A DNA stretch of 57,983 bases from Streptomyces tendae. Lineage in GTDB: Bacteria > Actinomycetota > Actinomycetes > Streptomycetales > Streptomycetaceae. The notes under the pieces are model-generated. The model was given only the letters and a program-made list of their open reading frames with translations. It did not search any database and was not told the origin of the DNA. The stretch covers positions 1-57,983 of the forward strand of contig NZ_BMUY01000024.1 of the NCBI RefSeq assembly GCF_014650435.1, written 5' to 3'. Position 1 is the stretch's first letter, and each line of letters starts with the position of its first letter. This document shows positions 8,663 to 17,635 of this stretch, piece by piece. The position numbers and the translations under genes were made by a program.

Positions 8663-9100
8663 ATGCGTAAGAACCTGTTGCGACTGGGAGTGGCCACGAC
8701 CGCCGCTGTCGGCCTGTCCCTGGGAGCCGGTACGGCCTTCGCCACCCCCGGTGGCCCGGGAGTCGAGGCAACGGTCATCTCCCAGACCACGATCGGCGGG
8801 AAGGACTACATCCTCCGGCAGATCACCATCCCGCCGGGGCAGAGCACCGGCTGGCACTACCACGACGGAACCCTCTACGGCTTCGTCCAGCACGGCACGC
8901 TCAGCCACTTCGACTCCGACTGCGGGTCCGACGGCGTGTACCGCGCCGGCAGCGGCCTGACGGAGCCGTCCGGCGCGCAGCACGTCCACATCGGGCGCAA
9001 CCTCGGCAGGACCGACGTCGTCCTCGACGTGCTGTACGTCATGCCCCACGGTGCCCCGCTCTCGGAGGACGCCCCCAACCCGGGCTGCGACTTCCAGTAG
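8663..9100 (+). CDS. Secreted cupin-domain protein
   Basis: The product (145 residues) begins MRKNLLRLGVATTAAVGLSL, a typical Sec signal peptide with likely cleavage after AFA (about residue 28). The mature part is one cupin: TGWHYHDG (about 63-70) supplies the first metal histidines, and the second motif includes a conserved SGAQHVHIGRN (about 108). It would act outside the cell; the ligand is unknown. Proteins of this form are common in Streptomyces as exported hypothetical cupins. Cys residues near 93 and 143 could form a disulfide. Confidence 0.85.
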   Translation: MRKNLLRLGVATTAAVGLSLGAGTAFATPGGPGVEATVISQTTIGGKDYILRQITIPPGQSTGWHYHDGTLYGFVQHGTLSHFDSDCGSDGVYRAGSGLTEPSGAQHVHIGRNLGRTDVVLDVLYVMPHGAPLSEDAPNPGCDFQ

Positions 9101-9319
9101 GGCCGCCCGCCCGCCGGCCCGCTCCTCACGGGGCCGGCGGGCTCCAGGAGACCGTCCCTTCCAGGGGCTTGACAGAGAACCAGGCACCGCCCGAGCCTAT
9201 GGCAACGTTGTCAGGCCGCATGAGCCGCATACGCCGCCGCATGAGCTGCCGTATGTGCCGCATCGCCCGGACCGCGCGTCTCCCGTTCCTCGACCGACCT
9301 GCGATTGGACGACCCACTT

Positions 9320-12300
9320 ATGGCTGATCAGGCGAGGCCGTCCGCGCGTCCCTCTCGTCGCTCCGTCGTCGCCACGGGCTCCGCACTGCTGGCCGGGTTC
9401 GGCCTCGGCGCGGGCTTCCCGACGGCCGCCGGTGCCGCCGAGCGCACCGCCACGAGTTTCGGGGCCCCCACGTCGGCGCAGGCCGAGATGGCCGCTCACC
9501 GTCCCGTCGAGGTTTCCTCTCAGGCATACGCCCCCGCCCCCGCCGAATTCGCGGTGGACGGCCTGCCCGCACCCGGTGTGCGCGGTACCGGCTGGCGCGC
9601 CGAGGCGGGCGACCCTCAGTGGATATCGGTCGACCTCCAGGCTGACTGCCAGGTCGACCGGATCCGGCTGACCTTCGAGGCCGACGCGAGCGACCCGGTG
9701 TTCACCCCGCCCACCGAGGGCAACCCGCGCCAGGGCACCACCGGCAAGGAAGTCCTGTCCAGTTACGCGACGGAGTTCGTGGTCGAGACGTCCCGGGACC
9801 ACCACTCCTGGACCGTCGTGTACCGCACCACCGCAAGCACCGGCGGCGTGGTCGACATCCCGCTGCCCAAGGCCGTCACCGCCCGCTGGGTACGCATGAC
9901 CACCCGCAGGCGCTCCAACCCCAACCCGCTCGGCCTCAACGGCTTCGAGGTGTACGGCATCGCAGCTGGCCACCGCCCCCCGGTCACCGGCTGGACCGAC
10001 TGGGGCACCCACAACTGCCCCGCCCCCGAGCTGTCCGTCGCGGCCGACGGCACCGTGCCGCTGGAGTCCGGCTGGACGCTGACCCTCGACGACTGGGCCG
10101 ACGGCGACGGAGCACACCTGTCGAAGCCCGGCGCCGACACCAGCCGCTGGCTGCCCGCCACCGTACCCGGCACCGTGCTCGGCGCCCTCGTCGAGCAGGG
10201 CAAGCTGCCCGACCCCGTCGCGGGCCTGAACAACCTGCGCATTCCGGAGGCGCTGTCCCGGCACTCCTGGTGGTACAAACGGGACTTCCACCTGCCGCGC
10301 GGACTGCGCACTGGCCGCGGACGGCATGTCTGGCTGGAGTTCGACGGCGTCAACCACAAAGCGGAGGTGTGGCTCAACGGCCGTGAGGTGGGCGGGGTGA
10401 CCTACCCCTTCGCGCGCTCCGCGCACGACGTCACCCGCTTCCTCGCCGACCGGGGCGGCAACGCCCTCGCGGTGCGGGTCAGCCCGATGCCGGTGCCCGG
10501 CAGCCCTGGCGACAAGGGCCCGGCGGGCGAGGCGTGGGTGGACGCCGGCGCCAACCAGATGAACCTCAACTCGCCGACATACCTGGCGTCCTCAGGCTGG
10601 GACTGGATGCCCGCCGTCCGCGACCGCGGCGCCGGCATCTGGAACCACGTGCGGCTGCGCTCCACCGGTCACCTCGTCGTCGGGGACCCCCGCGTGGACA
10701 CCGCGCTGCCCGGTCTGCCCGACCTGTCGGTCGCCGAGCTGACGATCACCGTCCCGGTCCGCAACGCCGACTCCGCCGCGCACCGGGCGACCGTCTCGGC
10801 CTCCTTCGACGGCGTCCGCGTCTCCCGCACGGTCACCGTCCCCGCGGGCGGCGCCACCGAAGTCGTCTTCACCCCCGGCGCCTTCAGCCGGCTGCGCGTG
10901 CGCGAGCCCCGCCTGTGGTGGCCCAACGGCCTGGGCGAAGCCACCCTGCACGACCTCACCCTGGTCGCCGAGTGCGACGGCACCGAGAGCGACCGGCGCA
11001 CCACCCGCTTCGGCATACGGCAGTTCGGCTACCAGTACGACACCCCGCTGCCCTTCACCCCCTCCGTCGACGCCTGCACCCAGAGCGTCGACCTCGGCGC
11101 CCAGCGCGCCCGGCACGTCCGGGTCCGCTGCCTGACCCGGGCCACCGGGTGGGGGAGTTCCCTGTGGACGCTGTCCGTCTTCGACGGCGCCCGTCCGGGT
11201 GCCGACCTCGCCCTGCACGCCTCGGCCGAGGCCTCCAGCGCCGACGAGGACGGCCACGCGGCGGGCAACGTCACCGACGGCGACCCCGGCACCCGCTGGT
11301 CCTCCGCCTTCGAGGACGACCAGTGGATCCGCGTGGACCTTGGCTCCGCGCAGTCCTTCGACCGGGTCGACCTGGTCTGGGAACAGGCGTACGCGCTGAC
11401 CTTCGTCGTGCAGGTCTCCGACGACGGCGAACAGTGGCGGGACGTGAAGTCCGTCGACAACACCGCGGTGCCGCTGCCCTTCAACAGCGGCGACGCCAGC
11501 CTGCGGGTGACGGACTTCGCCGCCCGCACCGCCCGGTACGTGCGCATCGCCTGCGGCCCACGCAACACCAGTTGGGGCAACTCCCTGTGGTCCCTCGCCG
11601 TCGTCGACAGCGACCGGCCGGGCACCGATCTCGCCCTGCGCCGTACGACGAAGGCGTCCACGGAGGAGGCCGACCACCCAGCCGCCCACGCCACCGACGG
11701 GAACCCCGGCACCCGCTGGTCCTCCGCCTACGAGGACCAGCAGTGGATTCAGGTCGACCTCGGCTCCGCCCGGCGCTTCGACCGGGTGGCGATCCTGTGG
11801 GAGCAGGCCTACCCCAAGACGTACACCGTCCAGGTCTCCGACGACGGCGACACCTGGAGCGACGTCACGACCCTCACCAACACCCCCGACCCGCTGAAGA
11901 TCAGCGTCAACGGTGTCCGCGTCCTGGTCCGCGGCGGCAACTGGGGCTGGGACGAACTGCTGCGCCGCATGCCCGCCGCCCGCATGGACGCGGCCGTGCG
12001 GATGCACCGCGACATGAACTTCACGATGATTCGCAACTGGGTCGGCAGCAGCAACCGCGAGGAGTTCTACGCCGCCTGCGACGAGCACGGCATCCTGGTG
12101 TGGAACGACTTCCCCAACGCCTGGGCCATGGACCCGCCGGACCACGAAGCCTTCACCTCCGTCGCCCGCGACACCGTCCTGCGCTACCGCATCCACCCGA
12201 GCGTCGCCGTCTGGTGCGGCGCCAACGAGGGCAACCCGCCGGCCGCCGTCGACCAGGGCATGCGGCGGGCCGTCGAGGACCAGGCCCCCGGCATCCTCTA

Positions 12301-13411
12301 CCAGAACAACTCCGCGGGCGGCATCGCCACCGGCGGAGGCCCCTACGGCTGGGTCGAGCCGGAGAAGTACTTCGACCCCGCCACCTACGGCAGCAAGGAC
12401 TTCGGGTTCCACACCGAGATCGGCATGCCGGTCGTCTCCACCGCCGCGAGCACCCGCCGCATGGTCGGCGACGAGAAGGAGTGGCCGATCGGCGGGGCCT
12501 GGTACCACCACGACTGGAGCGAACGCGGGAACCAGGCGCCGCAGAACTACAAGGCCGCCATCGAAAGACGCCTCGGCACCGCGACCGGCCTCGACGACTT
12601 CACGCGCAAGGCGCAGTTTGTCAACTACGAGAACTTCCGGGCCATGTTCGAGGCATGGAACGCCCATCTGTGGGACAACGCCAGCGGGCTGATGCTCTGG
12701 ATGTCCCACCCGGCCTGGCACAGCACCGTCTGGCAGACTTACGACTACGACTTCGACGTCAACGGTGCCTACTACGGTGCCCGTACCGCCTGCGAGCCCC
12801 TGCATGTCCAGGCCGACCCGGTTTCGGGACAGGTCCTCGCGGTCAACCACACCCGAAGGGCGCTGCGGCACGCGAGAGTCACCGCCGAGACTTACGACCT
12901 CACCGGCCGGCGGATCGGCAGCGCCCGCACCGCCCGCGTCGACGTTCCACCGGCGGCCACAACGAAGGCATTCACCGCGGCCTTCACCGGGGCCCTGCCC
13001 GACCTGCACCTGCTGCGGCTGACCCTGGAGGACCGCGCGGGCCGGGTGCTGTCCCGCAACACCTACTGGCGCTACCGGACCCCGGAAGCGATGCGCGCCC
13101 TCAACCGGGCCCGGCAGGTGAGGGTCGCGGCCTCCTTCGAGCACGTGTCGCGCGCCGGGGACCGCCGGGAGACCAGCGCCACGGTCCGCAACTGCGGGTC
13201 CGCGGTCGCGGCGATGGTGCGGCTGTCCCTGCTGGACGCCGACGGCGGCGACCGGGTCCTGCCGACGCTCTACGGCGACAACTACCTGTGGCTGCTGCCC
13301 GGCGAGACCCGCACGGTCACCCTGTCCTGGCCCGCCACCGCCCTGTCCTCGGGCCGGCCGGCTCTGAGGGTGGAGGGGTACAACGTGCCCCGGACCACGG
13401 TGCGCGGCTAG
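9320..13411 (+). CDS. Tat-exported GH2-family glycoside hydrolase with inserted discoidin domains
   Basis: The product (1363 residues from ATG 9320; TTG 9305 is possible) has a twin-arginine signal (SRRSVVA, Arg13-14) and probable cleavage near residue 40. An N-terminal discoidin-like domain (about 50-215) precedes the GH2 sugar-binding domain (about 235-455), an Ig-like domain (460-580) and the TIM barrel (from about 868). The likely acid/base is Glu970 (WCGANEGNP) and the nucleophile Glu1033 (FHTEIGMP). GH2 enzymes of this branch include beta-mannosidases, endo-mannosidases and exo-beta-glucosaminidases; the substrate is unsettled. About 285 residues of discoidin units interrupt the link between the Ig-like domain and barrel. 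Confidence 0.88.
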   Translation: MADQARPSARPSRRSVVATGSALLAGFGLGAGFPTAAGAAERTATSFGAPTSAQAEMAAHRPVEVSSQAYAPAPAEFAVDGLPAPGVRGTGWRAEAGDPQWISVDLQADCQVDRIRLTFEADASDPVFTPPTEGNPRQGTTGKEVLSSYATEFVVETSRDHHSWTVVYRTTASTGGVVDIPLPKAVTARWVRMTTRRRSNPNPLGLNGFEVYGIAAGHRPPVTGWTDWGTHNCPAPELSVAADGTVPLESGWTLTLDDWADGDGAHLSKPGADTSRWLPATVPGTVLGALVEQGKLPDPVAGLNNLRIPEALSRHSWWYKRDFHLPRGLRTGRGRHVWLEFDGVNHKAEVWLNGREVGGVTYPFARSAHDVTRFLADRGGNALAVRVSPMPVPGSPGDKGPAGEAWVDAGANQMNLNSPTYLASSGWDWMPAVRDRGAGIWNHVRLRSTGHLVVGDPRVDTALPGLPDLSVAELTITVPVRNADSAAHRATVSASFDGVRVSRTVTVPAGGATEVVFTPGAFSRLRVREPRLWWPNGLGEATLHDLTLVAECDGTESDRRTTRFGIRQFGYQYDTPLPFTPSVDACTQSVDLGAQRARHVRVRCLTRATGWGSSLWTLSVFDGARPGADLALHASAEASSADEDGHAAGNVTDGDPGTRWSSAFEDDQWIRVDLGSAQSFDRVDLVWEQAYALTFVVQVSDDGEQWRDVKSVDNTAVPLPFNSGDASLRVTDFAARTARYVRIACGPRNTSWGNSLWSLAVVDSDRPGTDLALRRTTKASTEEADHPAAHATDGNPGTRWSSAYEDQQWIQVDLGSARRFDRVAILWEQAYPKTYTVQVSDDGDTWSDVTTLTNTPDPLKISVNGVRVLVRGGNWGWDELLRRMPAARMDAAVRMHRDMNFTMIRNWVGSSNREEFYAACDEHGILVWNDFPNAWAMDPPDHEAFTSVARDTVLRYRIHPSVAVWCGANEGNPPAAVDQGMRRAVEDQAPGILYQNNSAGGIATGGGPYGWVEPEKYFDPATYGSKDFGFHTEIGMPVVSTAASTRRMVGDEKEWPIGGAWYHHDWSERGNQAPQNYKAAIERRLGTATGLDDFTRKAQFVNYENFRAMFEAWNAHLWDNASGLMLWMSHPAWHSTVWQTYDYDFDVNGAYYGARTACEPLHVQADPVSGQVLAVNHTRRALRHARVTAETYDLTGRRIGSARTARVDVPPAATTKAFTAAFTGALPDLHLLRLTLEDRAGRVLSRNTYWRYRTPEAMRALNRARQVRVAASFEHVSRAGDRRETSATVRNCGSAVAAMVRLSLLDADGGDRVLPTLYGDNYLWLLPGETRTVTLSWPATALSSGRPALRVEGYNVPRTTVRG
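11085..11885 (+). repeat. Tandem 420-bp repeat encoding discoidin units inside the GH2 gene
   Basis: The sequence at about 11087-11465 recurs 420 bases later: GGCACCCGCTGGTCCTCCGC is at 11289 and at 11709, and CCTGTGGAC/TCC with following bases is also duplicated. Each period encodes 140 residues. The block starts with the tail of a discoidin fold, runs through one full fold, and ends in the front of another before the GH2 barrel resumes at DPLKISVNGVRVLVRGGNW. The arrangement suggests unequal recombination within a multi-discoidin ancestor. Confidence 0.7.
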
Positions 13412-13769
13412 GCTGTTTTGTTCGGATCACCTGATCGTTGATCCGGGCGTCTCGTTGACTGACGCGCAGTGGGCGTGGCTTGGCGCGACACAAAGTCGCG
13501 TATTTCGAGTGGCCTCGCAGATTGGGGGCCGGTTGTAAACCGATGCGTGGTTCCTGATCAGTGTTCGAGATCAGTCCCCGCCCTGGCGTGCGTTCACGGG
13601 GTCTGCATGTGAGTGTGCAGAGCCCAGGCAAGAAGCTCAAGGGGGCCCGCTCCGTCTGGGGGAGCAATCGGGCGAGGGGAAGGCCGGACGGGCGAACGAA
13701 ATTGAACGCCCGATGATGCCTCGTTAGCCCAAGCCTTGGGAGATGGGATCAGGCGCAGGCCTGCCCGCT
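13412..13769. mobile_element. Probable IS scrap and degenerate sequence
   Basis: Just after the GH2 stop lies a 7-bp inverted repeat CGGATCA...TGATCCG (13423-13445). The plus strand from about 13440 reads DPGVSLTDAQWAWL, like the N-terminus of IS5-family transposases. The frame then breaks down. No complete element or transposase is present. The remainder to 13769 has no recognisable gene. It is probably the decayed end of an insertion next to the dead monooxygenase. Confidence 0.35.
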
Positions 13770-14201
13770 GGAGATGACAGCGAGCAGTGGCCGGGACGGC
13801 GTGCGGGGCGACCTGGCGGACTACTGGCCCTGTTCGACGGCTGGGCGGCGCCAGCCGTCGCCCTCCTCGGCCAGGGCACGGCGTTCGCACACCGCCCGCT
13901 GCATGTCCTGCCCGTCCCCCATACCTGGCCCGCACCCCGGGCGTGACCTTCCTGGGGGACGCCGCCCATCTGACGCCGCCGCTCGGCGCGGGCGCGAATT
14001 CGCGATGCTGGAGGTGGCGAAACGCGCCGAGACGCTCGTGGCCGGCGCCGGAGACCCAGACGAGACGGTCCGCGCCTTCGAGGAAGGGAGTGGGCACGGG
14101 CCGCCAGGTGGAGGGCGATCACGACGGCCGGTCTGGAATGCCTGGTGAGCCCGGACCCGGCGCAGGCGCTCGCCGTCTTCGACGAGGGCCTGCCGTCCTG
14201 A
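13770..14201 (+). pseudogene. FAD-dependent monooxygenase remnant (frameshifted)
   Basis: Pieced together from different frames, the plus strand gives the C-terminal half of a TetX/PHBH-like flavin monooxygenase. LFDGWAAPAVALL precedes the diagnostic GVTFLGDAAHLTPPLGAGAN (FAD-binding GDAAH motif), then AMLEVAKRAETLVAG, DPDETVRAFEEG, and the terminus SPDPAQALAVFDEG before TGA 14199-14201. At least three frame changes occur, near 13945, 14000 and 14090, and the Rossmann GXGXXG half is missing. It cannot make an enzyme. It ends 70 bases from the TetR gene that reads the other way. Confidence 0.8.
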
Positions 14202-14271
14202 CGCCCCCGCTCGGGGAGCAGGACAGGGTGATGCGAAGGACCCGTCGCGCCCGGATGGGGCCGCCGAGCTC

Positions 14272-14943
14272 TCAGTCGCGCGGACCGGTCAGGCCATGGA
14301 TGAGCGCGGCCAGCAACCCGGTCATGCTGCGCTCGAAGTCGGGGTGCGCCGAGGCCAGTTGAGGCACCTGCTCATACAGGAGCTTCAGGGTCTCCCCAGG
14401 GTTCGCGTATTGCCAGAAGGCCGGAGCCAGCGCGGTGGCGGCGGCCGCGACCTCGCGTCCGTCCGCCTGCGAGAGGGCGGGCAGCGCCCGGTGGAAGGCG
14501 TCGGCGACTTCGTCGACGGCCCGGATCGCGGTGCTCTTGTACTCGTGCAGGCAGTCGATCGGAACCTCCCGTTCCAGGGAGACGGCCGCATGGGCGAGGA
14601 AGTCGCAGAAGAGCGAGTGCTCCGCGAACGAGGCGGCGATCGAGGCCGCGAGACCGTTCGCGTCCAGTGGCCCGGCGTCACCCAGTCGCTGTCTCAGATC
14701 CCGCGACCACGCCTGCCATGACGCCGTCGCCAGGCGCAGCAGGATCTCCTCACGGGAGGAGAAGTACCCGCGAACGGCCGAGGAGTGCACGCCGGCCCGC
14801 TGGGCGATCCCCTTCAGGGTCACCGTTCGCGTGCCGCCCGCCTCGGCGAGTTCGGCGGCCGCCTGGAGCAGGTCCCGGGCGCGGCGCTCCCGGTGCTCGG
14901 GCGAGCGGGCCCGCTGGAAGGTGGGGCGATCTGTCGTGTTCAT
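14272..14943 (-). CDS. TetR-family transcriptional regulator
   Basis: The product (223 residues) has an N-terminal TetR HTH (about 20-68): RARDLLQAAAELAEAGGTR, then VTLKGIAQRAGVHSSAVRGYF with the recognition helix. The rest is a helical ligand-binding domain of unknown specificity. It is divergent from the SDR gene at 15051, and the intergenic space carries an operator-like repeat. It probably represses the SDR pair and itself; the inducer is unknown. Confidence 0.9.
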   Translation of the reverse strand: MNTTDRPTFQRARSPEHRERRARDLLQAAAELAEAGGTRTVTLKGIAQRAGVHSSAVRGYFSSREEILLRLATASWQAWSRDLRQRLGDAGPLDANGLAASIAASFAEHSLFCDFLAHAAVSLEREVPIDCLHEYKSTAIRAVDEVADAFHRALPALSQADGREVAAAATALAPAFWQYANPGETLKLLYEQVPQLASAHPDFERSMTGLLAALIHGLTGPRD

Positions 14944-14958
14944 GGAGCCGAGTTTAAC

Positions 14959-14982
14959 GCACTTGTGTTGTGTTGTTAGTGC
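14959..14982. promoter_or_regulatory. Operator candidate between TetR and SDR genes
   Basis: GCACT...AGTGC arms flank a TG-rich 14-base spacer (TTGTGTTGTGTTGTT), in the divergent promoter region. The AT-rich stretch to 15010 (TGTTAACTTAAAAC) probably holds the promoter of the SDR gene. The site is consistent with TetR binding. Confidence 0.4.
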
Positions 14983-15050
14983 AATCCGAATGTGTTAACT
15001 TAAAACAACGAGGTTGCGCAAAGAGCTCGACCCTGAACGAGGAGACATCC

Positions 15051-15884
15051 ATGAGCGAGCAGGTCTGGTTCATCACGGGTAGTTCGCGCGGTCTGGGCCG
15101 CTCGGTGGCGGAGGAGGCGCTCGCCGCCGGTCACCGGGTCGTCGCCACCGCCCGTCGCACCAAGTCGCTGGACGACCTGGCGGCCAGGTATGGCGACCGG
15201 GTGCTGGCGGTCGAACTGGACGTCACCGACCCGGCGCAGGCCCAGGCCGCGGTCGACACCGCGGTGCGGACGTTCGGGCGTATCGACGTCGTGGTCAACA
15301 ACGCGGGCTACGCCGACATAGCCCCGATCGAGGAGGTCACCCTCGACGCCTTCCGTGCGCAGGTCGACGCCTGCTTCTACGGCACGGTCTATGTGACCAA
15401 GGCGGTGCTGCCGCTCTTCCGCAAGCAGAACAGCGGCTACTTCATCCAGGTCACCTCGGTCGGCGGCCGGCTCACCGCCGCGGGCCTGGGTGCCTACCAG
15501 GCCGCCAAGTACGCGGTCGAAGGGTTCTCCGGCGTCCTGCACAAGGAGGTCGCGCCCCTCGGCATCCGTGTCACGCTCGCGGAGCCGGGCGGCATGCGCA
15601 CCGACTGGGCCGGTTCCTCGATGGAGATCCCCTCCTTCGACGCCGCCTACGAGCCGACGGTCGGTGCTCAGGCCAAGCACCTGCGGGGCTGGACCGGCAC
15701 TGAGCCGATCGATCCGGCGAAGGTCGCCCGGGTCTTCCTGGACCTCGCCGACCACCCCGAGCCCCCGCTGCACCTGGTGCTCGGCGGACACACCGTCGAC
15801 TACATGGCCAAGGTCATGGAGGAGCAGGTGGCCGAGGACGCCAAGTGGGCTGAGGTCGGACGTTCCGTCGACTTCGACGACTGA
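15051..15884 (+). CDS. Short-chain dehydrogenase/reductase (classical SDR)
   Basis: The product (277 residues) starts at ATG 15051 with GAGGAGA just upstream. The NAD(P) motif is TGSSRGLGRS (about residues 8-17). The acidic/basic residue after strand 2 is ARRTK, consistent with NADP preference. NNAG is at about 84. The catalytic Ser (TSVGG) is about 135, with YQAAK as Tyr-Lys. It resembles oxidoreductases often annotated as SDR family oxidoreductase/NAD(P)-dependent. The next SDR follows 76 bases later on the same strand, probably in the same transcript. Confidence 0.92.
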   Translation: MSEQVWFITGSSRGLGRSVAEEALAAGHRVVATARRTKSLDDLAARYGDRVLAVELDVTDPAQAQAAVDTAVRTFGRIDVVVNNAGYADIAPIEEVTLDAFRAQVDACFYGTVYVTKAVLPLFRKQNSGYFIQVTSVGGRLTAAGLGAYQAAKYAVEGFSGVLHKEVAPLGIRVTLAEPGGMRTDWAGSSMEIPSFDAAYEPTVGAQAKHLRGWTGTEPIDPAKVARVFLDLADHPEPPLHLVLGGHTVDYMAKVMEEQVAEDAKWAEVGRSVDFDD

Positions 15885-15960
15885 GGGCCGTACCGCGCCC
15901 CGGGTCCACCATCCCCGGGACCGCAGACCCGGTCCCGGAACACGCTAGGAGACAGGCATT

Positions 15961-16710
15961 ATGAGCACTTCACTGGAAGGCAAGGTCGCCCTCGTCACGG
16001 GCGCCGGCAGCGGCATCGGAGCGGCGACGGCCCTCCTGCTCGCCGAGCGGGGGGCGGACGTGGCCCTCGTCGGACGCCGCAAGGACAAGCTCGACGAGGT
16101 GGTCGCCCGCATCGGCGCGGCCACCGGCCGTAAGGCGCTCGCGGTGGTGGGCGACGTCGCCGTGCCGCACGACCTCGAACAGGCCGTCGCTGGCACCGTC
16201 GACCGGTTCGGCGCCCTGCACTTCGGCGTCAACAACGCCGGAATGCCCGGCTACTTCGAGCCGCTGCACGAACTCAGCACCGAGAAGTGGAACCAAGTGC
16301 TGGGAGTCAACCTGTCCGGCCTGTTCCACGGGATGAAGTACGAGATCCCCGCAATCCTGGCCGCCGGCGGCGGCGCGATCGTCAACGTCTCCAGCGTCTT
16401 CGCCGACCGCGGCGGTCCCACGCCCGACTACTCCAGCGCCAAGCACGCGATCCGCGGCCTGACCCGGACGGCGGCCAAGGAGTATGCCTCCCAGGGCATC
16501 CGTGTCAACGAACTCCAGCCCGGTGTGATCTCCACGGAGATGACCTCGGCCCATCCCGAGGAGGCACAGAAGGTCGCCGACAGCGGGATCCCTATGCGCC
16601 GGGTGGGCGCCGGTCACGAGGTCGCGGCGGCGATCGCCTTCCTGCTCTCGGACGACGCCTCCTACATCACCGGGGCGCACCTCGCGGTGGACGGCGGCTT
16701 CCTCATCTGA
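15961..16710 (+). CDS. Short-chain dehydrogenase/reductase, FabG/glucose-dehydrogenase-like
   Basis: The product (249 residues) is a textbook classical SDR: TGAGSGIGAA (about 14-23), NNAG at about 90, VSSVFA with the catalytic Ser (about 142), YSSAKHA (Tyr about 157, Lys 161), and the typical end of GAHLAVDGG. Length and motifs fit FabG- and glucose 1-dehydrogenase-like enzymes; the substrate is open. GGAGACAGG upstream (about 15947) is its ribosome binding site. With the first SDR and the divergent TetR it forms a small regulated redox unit. Confidence 0.92.
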   Translation: MSTSLEGKVALVTGAGSGIGAATALLLAERGADVALVGRRKDKLDEVVARIGAATGRKALAVVGDVAVPHDLEQAVAGTVDRFGALHFGVNNAGMPGYFEPLHELSTEKWNQVLGVNLSGLFHGMKYEIPAILAAGGGAIVNVSSVFADRGGPTPDYSSAKHAIRGLTRTAAKEYASQGIRVNELQPGVISTEMTSAHPEEAQKVADSGIPMRRVGAGHEVAAAIAFLLSDDASYITGAHLAVDGGFLI

Positions 16711-16923
16711 GCCGTCGCCGCAGGTGATCGCCCAGGTCCGGTACCGTCAAGGACTCAAGACGTACGGCCGGACCTCGCGTCCGCGGGCCGAGGTGTCGTA
16801 GGGAGAGACGATCACCCCGGACGAGGGGCGGCAGCCCGTGCCCGCCTTCCGTTCTCGCGGTGCGCCAGCGCAGGTGTCCTGCGGCGTCACAGTGGTAGTT
16901 CCCAAGATCCCGGCAGAGTCAAG

Positions 16924-17322
16924 TTAGAGGGCCCGCTCGTAGGAGGCCCAGGCGATGTGCGACTCGTGCAGGGTGACGGCGACCTCCGCTATCCCGCGGG
17001 CGCCGTCGCCCAGCGCCCCCTCGTGCATCCGGTCGACGAGCCGGTCGGCGATCACCTTCGCCAGGTACTCCGTCGAGGTGTTGACGCTCTCGAACCGCTC
17101 CTCGTCGTCGAGATTGCGGTAGTTGAGCTCCCCGACCACCGCCCCAAGCTCCGCGGTCGCCAGACCGATGTCCACGACGATGTTGTCCTCGTCCAGCTCG
17201 GCCCTGCGGAAGGTGGCGTCCACGACGAACGTGGCTCCGTGCAGCCGCTGCGCGGGGCCGAAAACCTTGCCCCGAAAACTGTGGGCGACCATCATGTGGT
17301 CGCGGACGGTGATACTGAACAT
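16924..17322 (-). CDS. 6-pyruvoyl-tetrahydropterin synthase/QueD-like protein
   Basis: The start is ATG 17322, with GGAGCACCC before it, giving 132 residues. The fold features are the early VAHSFRG His, RLHGATF, then ELNYRNLDD, VNTSTEYLAKVIADRL and the final VTLHESHIAWASYE. These match the PTPS/QueD family, which uses zinc bound by three His to convert dihydroneopterin triphosphate. Here the usual HGH is HGA, so one zinc ligand is missing at its standard place. The gene is solitary: no folE, queC or queE is nearby. Confidence 0.8.
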   Translation of the reverse strand: MFSITVRDHMMVAHSFRGKVFGPAQRLHGATFVVDATFRRAELDEDNIVVDIGLATAELGAVVGELNYRNLDDEERFESVNTSTEYLAKVIADRLVDRMHEGALGDGARGIAEVAVTLHESHIAWASYERAL

Positions 17323-17635
17323 GGGTGCTCCATGCCGGGGCCGACGATATGTGTGTGAGGTGTCGGCACGGAGCATACGGCTCCCGGAGACCGAGGTGTG
17401 AACCAGGCGTGCAGGTATCTCGTTTCCCTCATGTAGCGGGAGACCGTCGGTTCACGGCCACCTCTCGCTTCTCCCGTCCCTTCAGCCGCTGCGGCGGATG
17501 CCCAGGAAGCCGGACGGCCGAACGGACGGAGGAGAGGCGAGATCGCATGAGAGTCGACGCGCACAGTCGCCGGGTCGCACGGCCGCGGTGAGGTCACGTC
17601 GTCCCCCGGGCGGTTCCGCCGGCACTGGAGCAGAG
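17323..17635. other. Divergent gap between PTPS-like and YbaB-like genes
   Basis: These 313 bases separate two divergent genes and should hold both promoters. I see no strong hairpin, tRNA or conserved -10/-35 pair. Confidence 0.35.

Noticed and set aside
10592..13144. An 850-codon minus-strand frame over the GH2 gene
   Set aside because: Same cause; Val/Gly-rich antisense product with no domain.
10534..13434. A 966-codon plus-strand frame inside the GH2 gene
   Set aside because: It is a third-frame shadow: the encoded Arg/Pro-rich sequence has no motifs, while the GH2 frame has complete motifs throughout. GC-rich DNA lacks stops by chance.
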